Shown here piece after piece: positions 60,662 through 64,000 of a stretch of 64,000 nt of DNA. This DNA is from Clostridia bacterium. GTDB lineage: Bacteria > Bacillota > Clostridia > UMGS1883. Where the stretch lies: the NCBI GenBank assembly GCA_017472685.1, contig JAFUOO010000005.1, positions 62,001-126,000 on the forward strand, given 5' to 3'. Made by a program: the position numbers and the translations under genes. Under the pieces are notes generated by a model, which had not been told where the DNA came from, made no database searches, and was given only the letters and a program-made list of their open reading frames with translations. The first letter of the stretch is position 1; every line of letters begins with the position of its first letter.

Positions 60662-61795
60662 ATGCAGAGAATGATTCTTAGTGTGCCTTGTCCTTTAGGC
60701 ACGGAGTCGATAACAGCGCACCAGGTAAGGGAATTGGGCTATGAAACAAGCGAAGTTGTTGACGGCTGTGTAAGCTTTGAGGGCGATGAAGAAGCTGTTG
60801 CCCTTGCGAACATTAACCTCAGAAGTGGCGAGAGAGTTCTTATCAGAATGGGGCAGTTCAAAGCCCTTTCATTTACGGAGCTTTTTGACAATGTGAAAAA
60901 GCTTCCCTGGGAGAACTTTATCGGCAAAAACGATGCGTTTCCCGTTAAGGGCTATTCCTTGAAATCAAAGCTTTTTTCTGTGCCCGATTGCCAGAGCATT
61001 ATAAAAAAAGCAATTGTTCAGCGCCTTAGTGAAAAATATAACATTTCATGGTTTGACGAAACGGGTCCCGTGTACCGAGTGCAGTTTTCAATTATGAAGG
61101 ATATTGTTTCTGTTTATATCGACACAACAGGTGCCCCTTTATATAAACGAGGCTACCGCGCAGAGGGCGTTCTGGCACCCTTAAGGGAAACGTTGGCATT
61201 TTCCATGATTGACGTAAGCCGATGGAGAGGCGACAGACCCTTTATAGACCCCTTCTGCGGCAGCGGTACAATTCCCATCGAGGCTGCGTTGTATGCCTTG
61301 AATATTGCCCCCGGTATAAATCGCTCCTTTGAGAGTGAAAAGTGGGGCATGTTTAAAGAGGGTCACGCTTACTCCGATGCAAGAGAAGAAGCGAGGGATA
61401 ATGAACAGCGTGACAATAAGGTTGAAATTTTCGGCTCAGATATTGACCCGGACGCTGTTTCACTGGCAATTGCCAATGCAAAAAAAGCCAAGGTTGCCGA
61501 CAAAATACGCTTTTTTAAAGCCGATGTAAAGGACGTGCGAGCGTTTAAGGATAAGGGCATTGTAATGTGCAATCCACCCTACGGTGAACGCCTGATGGAC
61601 AAAAAGAGCGTTGAAAGGCTCTATGCCGTTATGGGAAGAAAATTTGCAGAATATGAGAATGCATCAAAGCTTATCCTTACTTCTTATGAGGATTTTGAGA
61701 AATTTTACGGCAGGAAGGCTGACAAAAAAAGGAAGCTGTATAACGGTATGCTCAAGTGTAATCTGTATATGTATTTCCCTGAAAAAACGCTGTAA
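60662..61795 (+). CDS. rlmL: RlmL/YpsC-type 23S rRNA guanine methyltransferase
   Basis: 377 residues. A THUMP domain (about 45-150) precedes a class I SAM methyltransferase: FIDPFCGSGTIPIEAA is the SAM loop and CNPPYGERL the N-P-P-Y catalytic motif for base N2 methylation. The size is that of the single-domain YpsC proteins; E. coli RlmL has a second methyltransferase domain. AAAGGAG precedes the ATG. It is the second gene of an operon with a membrane protein, which may be coincidental. Confidence 0.9.
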   Translation: MQRMILSVPCPLGTESITAHQVRELGYETSEVVDGCVSFEGDEEAVALANINLRSGERVLIRMGQFKALSFTELFDNVKKLPWENFIGKNDAFPVKGYSLKSKLFSVPDCQSIIKKAIVQRLSEKYNISWFDETGPVYRVQFSIMKDIVSVYIDTTGAPLYKRGYRAEGVLAPLRETLAFSMIDVSRWRGDRPFIDPFCGSGTIPIEAALYALNIAPGINRSFESEKWGMFKEGHAYSDAREEARDNEQRDNKVEIFGSDIDPDAVSLAIANAKKAKVADKIRFFKADVKDVRAFKDKGIVMCNPPYGERLMDKKSVERLYAVMGRKFAEYENASKLILTSYEDFEKFYGRKADKKRKLYNGMLKCNLYMYFPEKTL

Positions 61796-61832
61796 ATTTA
61801 CACTTTGTTCATGTATCAGACAGACACCTTCA

Positions 61833-61861
61833 TTGACAAAAGAAGTAAATAAATGTATAAT
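61833..61861 (+). promoter_or_regulatory. Consensus promoter of the 274-residue membrane protein
   Basis: TTGACA (61833-61838), 17-base spacer, TATAAT (61856-61861); the SD starts seven bases later, so the leader is very short. Confidence 0.85.
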
Positions 61862-61879
61862 GAGCGAGGAGGTAGTTAT

Positions 61880-62704
61880 ATGAAAAAGAAACTTTTAATT
61901 CTGTTAGGAACACTTTATACCTTGGCGCTCGTGGCAGTTGCCGGGGTTGTGATATACTTCTGGTCATACATAAGCGCCGTTGACTGGAGCATTGTTAACC
62001 CTTCAAATATAAGGGCACTGTATCAGGGGCTCACCGAGTCGCCTGAGGTTACAAGCGAAAAGAAAAAGAAAATTGACAGCGAGCGCTCTGAAGAAATCAG
62101 AAACTATGTCAATATGGAGCTGCGTGATTATACCGATGAGGAAAAGCAGCAGATTGAAAGCGGTGAAAAAACCGAAACACAGATTCTTGCGCAGATTATA
62201 ACAGAAACTGTTGAAAATAATAATACGCAGACAGAAAATGCAGATAAGCCTCAGACTGAGACACCTGGTCAAGCTGAGGATAAAACCCCTGAAAAGGAGC
62301 CGGATAAAACACCGCAGAAGCCTCAGACGGGCGAAACAGCTGAGCAGATTGTGGCAAGGCATGTGTCCAAGCTTTATGCAATTCAGGGCGAATTTGAAGG
62401 CAGAGTAGGAGCTTTGGCAAGCAGCGCAAGCAACTGGGTGAAGGCTTATAAAAAAGCAAACCCCGGAATAACCTGGCGTGATGCGAAGGTTGCAGGGGTG
62501 CAGCATTTCTCAGGCACAGCTTCACAGATTGAAAACGAATGCTATGCAAGAGTTGATGCACAGGTTGCCCAGCTGGTAACTGAGCTTAAGGCAATTGGTG
62601 CTGACACATCCATTGCATCAACTATAAAGTCAACGGCTTACGCCGAAATGGATGCGCGAAAGGCTCAGATTGTACAAGAGGGTTATGCAAAGCTTAACGG
62701 ATAA
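61880..62704 (+). CDS. Membrane protein with a charged linker, uncharacterised
   Basis: 274 residues. An N-terminal helix (LILLGTLYTLALVAVAGVVI) anchors it. A hydrophilic segment follows, then a low-complexity linker rich in Thr, Pro, Glu and Lys (about 105-165), and a helical C-terminal domain of about 110 residues (EQIVARHVSKLYAIQGEFEG onward) that may form a coiled coil. Extracellular location is inferred. GAGGAGGT lies at good distance from the ATG. I do not recognise the family. Confidence 0.7.
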   Translation: MKKKLLILLGTLYTLALVAVAGVVIYFWSYISAVDWSIVNPSNIRALYQGLTESPEVTSEKKKKIDSERSEEIRNYVNMELRDYTDEEKQQIESGEKTETQILAQIITETVENNNTQTENADKPQTETPGQAEDKTPEKEPDKTPQKPQTGETAEQIVARHVSKLYAIQGEFEGRVGALASSASNWVKAYKKANPGITWRDAKVAGVQHFSGTASQIENECYARVDAQVAQLVTELKAIGADTSIASTIKSTAYAEMDARKAQIVQEGYAKLNG

Positions 62705-62712
62705 AACAAAAG

Positions 62713-62749
62713 AAAGACTTCTGATTTTATAAAATCAGAAGTCTTTTTT
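62713..62749. terminator. Bidirectional terminator
   Basis: A perfect 17-bp inverted repeat (left arm AAAGACTTCTGATTTTA) with a T run; the convergent gene ends at its edge. Confidence 0.88.
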
Positions 62750-63450
62750 CATTGTACGGGGGTTAAATTGTCTTCCCAGTAGAGTATTTCAACACGCTTT
62801 GTATCCGAGACAGTCAGCGTTATGTGATTACCAAAATCGGTAAGAGTGCCCGTATAGGTTTTTATGTCAGTCATGTAACCGTCCTTATAGGTTGCTATAA
62901 AAAGCTTTGTTTTGCCACTGTTCGCAGGGGCAAAATTGTTCCAGGAAAAAATGCGGTACTCTGTTCCGTCTTCAAGTGAAAAACTAAGTACATTGTCTTT
63001 AATGACAATTCCGCGGCAGCTATAGGTTTCAACAAATGAAAGCGCGTTGTCCGAGTACTCACATATGCGTACATGGCGGTCGTAGGACGCATCTATTGCC
63101 ATGGAAATTGTTATTTCATCACGGGCACTGCCGTTTTGCACAACAACCGTCCAATCGCCCTCGGGCCAAAGGCGTGAATAGGTTTCGGTAGGGATAACGT
63201 ATCCATTTTTAAGTTCGTCGGCAGTAATTGTAATTATATATTTTGCATAGCCCATATAGCCCTGGTCCTTTGGGTAATAGAAGCCTAAGGTTACTTGGTC
63301 AAAATCCGTATCGCCGTAAATTACAAGGTCTTCGCCCAAAACGTGGGAAGAATAGGGATACGGGTCAAGGCTGATATTGCTATCATTTGCCATAACGCAC
63401 ACACTCTGACACAGAATAAATATTAAAACAATAGAAATAAGCTTTTTCAT
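62749..63450 (-). CDS. Secreted protein with two F-x-W modules, uncharacterised
   Basis: 233 residues with a signal peptide (MKKLISIVLIFILCQSVCVM, cleavage near ANA/AND). A beta-sandwich-like region (about 25-120) precedes two tandem short modules: one ending in YRIFSWNNFAPANSG (near 175) and one ending in VEILYWEDNLTPV at the C-terminus. The modules resemble those in four other secreted proteins of the window. It starts two bases after the mgtE stop with only a weak SD (TTTTAGGT), which suggests coupling to mgtE. Function unknown. Confidence 0.75.
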   Translation of the reverse strand: MKKLISIVLIFILCQSVCVMANDSNISLDPYPYSSHVLGEDLVIYGDTDFDQVTLGFYYPKDQGYMGYAKYIITITADELKNGYVIPTETYSRLWPEGDWTVVVQNGSARDEITISMAIDASYDRHVRICEYSDNALSFVETYSCRGIVIKDNVLSFSLEDGTEYRIFSWNNFAPANSGKTKLFIATYKDGYMTDIKTYTGTLTDFGNHITLTVSDTKRVEILYWEDNLTPVQ

Positions 63451-63452
63451 AA

Positions 63453-64000
63453 CTAAATACCTAAAACAGCTGTTGCTACGCGGAAATACACAATAAGTGA
63501 AAGAACATCCACAATTGATGTGATAAAGGGACTTGCCATAACAGCAGGGTCAAGCTTTATTGCCTGAGCCAGCATGGGCAGGATTGCACCCACAATTTTT
63601 GCCGTAAGAACGGTTATAAAAAGAGAAATGCATATAACAAGGTCAACCATAAGGGTTATTTCGTCATTTGAAAGGAGAATTCTGTCAACAAGCCAGATTT
63701 TTGCAAAGCAGGCAAGAGCAAGACAGCCGCCGCAAAGCACTGCAATGCGGACCTCCTTCCATACAACGCGGAAAATGTCGCCCAGGCGCAACTCGTCAAG
63801 GCTCAATGCACGGATAACCGTAACTGAGGACTGACTTCCCGAATTACCGCCCGTACCCATAAGCATGGGGATAAAGGCAATTAAAACTGCCTGAGAAGCA
63901 AGGGATGATTCAAAGCTTGTTATTATCATTCCCGTAAAGGTGGCAGAAATCATGAGCAGTAAAAGCCACGGAATACGTGACAGGAACAAGCCCCATGCTG
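63453..64000 (-). CDS. mgtE: MgtE magnesium transporter, C-terminal membrane part (partial)
   Basis: About 182 residues are visible; the gene continues past the window end, because the frame stays open to 64000 (AWGLFLSRIPWLLLLM). This is the membrane domain with five helices. GTGGNSGSQSSVTVIRAL matches the MgtE helix 3 signature, and the ion-pore region follows in the later helices. The N-terminal and CBS domains lie outside the window. Any Mg-sensing leader would also be outside. Confidence 0.9.
   Translation of the reverse strand, partial: AWGLFLSRIPWLLLLMISATFTGMIITSFESSLASQAVLIAFIPMLMGTGGNSGSQSSVTVIRALSLDELRLGDIFRVVWKEVRIAVLCGGCLALACFAKIWLVDRILLSNDEITLMVDLVICISLFITVLTAKIVGAILPMLAQAIKLDPAVMASPFITSIVDVLSLIVYFRVATAVLGI

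Noticed and set aside
1-64000. CRISPR arrays, tRNA or rRNA genes, transposases, prophage
   Set aside because: No regularly spaced repeats, no tRNA-like cloverleaf and no recombinase or phage protein was found on either strand by reading; a tRNA scan would confirm.
63453-64000. Magnesium riboswitch for mgtE
   Set aside because: The gene start lies outside the window, so its leader cannot be seen.

Overview
The window looks like a chromosomal segment from a strictly anaerobic, polysaccharide-degrading member of the Clostridia (Bacillota). I infer this from several things: SD sequences of the AGGAGG type; near-consensus sigma-A promoters; a T-box leader; an SLH-domain protein; an oxygen-sensitive class III ribonucleotide reductase (NrdD/NrdG); two activators of the ASKHA iron-sulfur type; and clostridial operon orders (secA-prfB, lepB-rbgA-rnhB-yraN, sua5-ywlE-rimI-tsaD). 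A genus cannot be named from the sequence alone. No rRNA, tRNA, CRISPR array, phage or insertion-sequence transposase was seen. Coding density is high. The longest stretch without a protein gene, about 435 bases before trpB, is filled by two divergent promoters and the T-box leader.

Region by region. 1-14.5 kb is a carbohydrate-use block: two GH43 enzymes, a GH3 lipoprotein, xylulokinase coupled to an AzlCD amino-acid exporter pair, an AraC regulator, a secreted polysaccharide-lyase-like protein, and a 1116-residue protein of unknown function with a fibronectin type III domain. 14.6-19.5 kb holds a RACo-like ferredoxin/ASKHA protein and a dNTP operon (nrdD-nrdG-dut) behind a consensus promoter with two NrdR-box-like sites. 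19.7-30.5 kb carries a BY-kinase of the Wzz/CpsD fusion type, the operon sua5-ywlE-rimI-tsaD, an aminopeptidase P, secA, prfB and an SLH protein. 30.6-36 kb, on the minus strand, has COG2426-metK-small membrane ORF-recD2-comF-CBS. 36-38.3 kb is a T-box(Trp)-controlled trpB-trpA pair with an unusual TrpA. 38.3-42.9 kb contains two tandem secreted proteins with an HExxH zinc-peptidase motif. 43-47.5 kb encodes a two-piece 2-hydroxyacyl-CoA-dehydratase-like activase system. 47.6-52.5 kb has lepB-rbgA-rnhB-yraN and then argD-argF, with ArgR-like sites and a structured intergenic leader. 52.6-64 kb has a GNAT enzyme, a divergent pair of large secreted carbohydrate-binding proteins, an RlmL-type methyltransferase, three membrane or secreted proteins of unknown function, and the 3' part of mgtE.

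How the parts connect. The extracellular proteins share building blocks. A short beta-rich module ending in a pattern like F-x-W-x(5-7)-P occurs in five secreted proteins between 38.3 and 63.5 kb, at either end of the chain. One carbohydrate-binding module is shared by the divergent pair at 53.1-59.7 kb. The most noteworthy observations are this shared module, the tandem HExxH proteins with a duplicated promoter, the TrpA that has lost its phosphate-binding motifs, the predicted pseudoknot ahead of argF, and the NrdR- and ArgR-like operator arrangements. Gene starts were chosen by SD position and family alignment from memory; no database search was possible.
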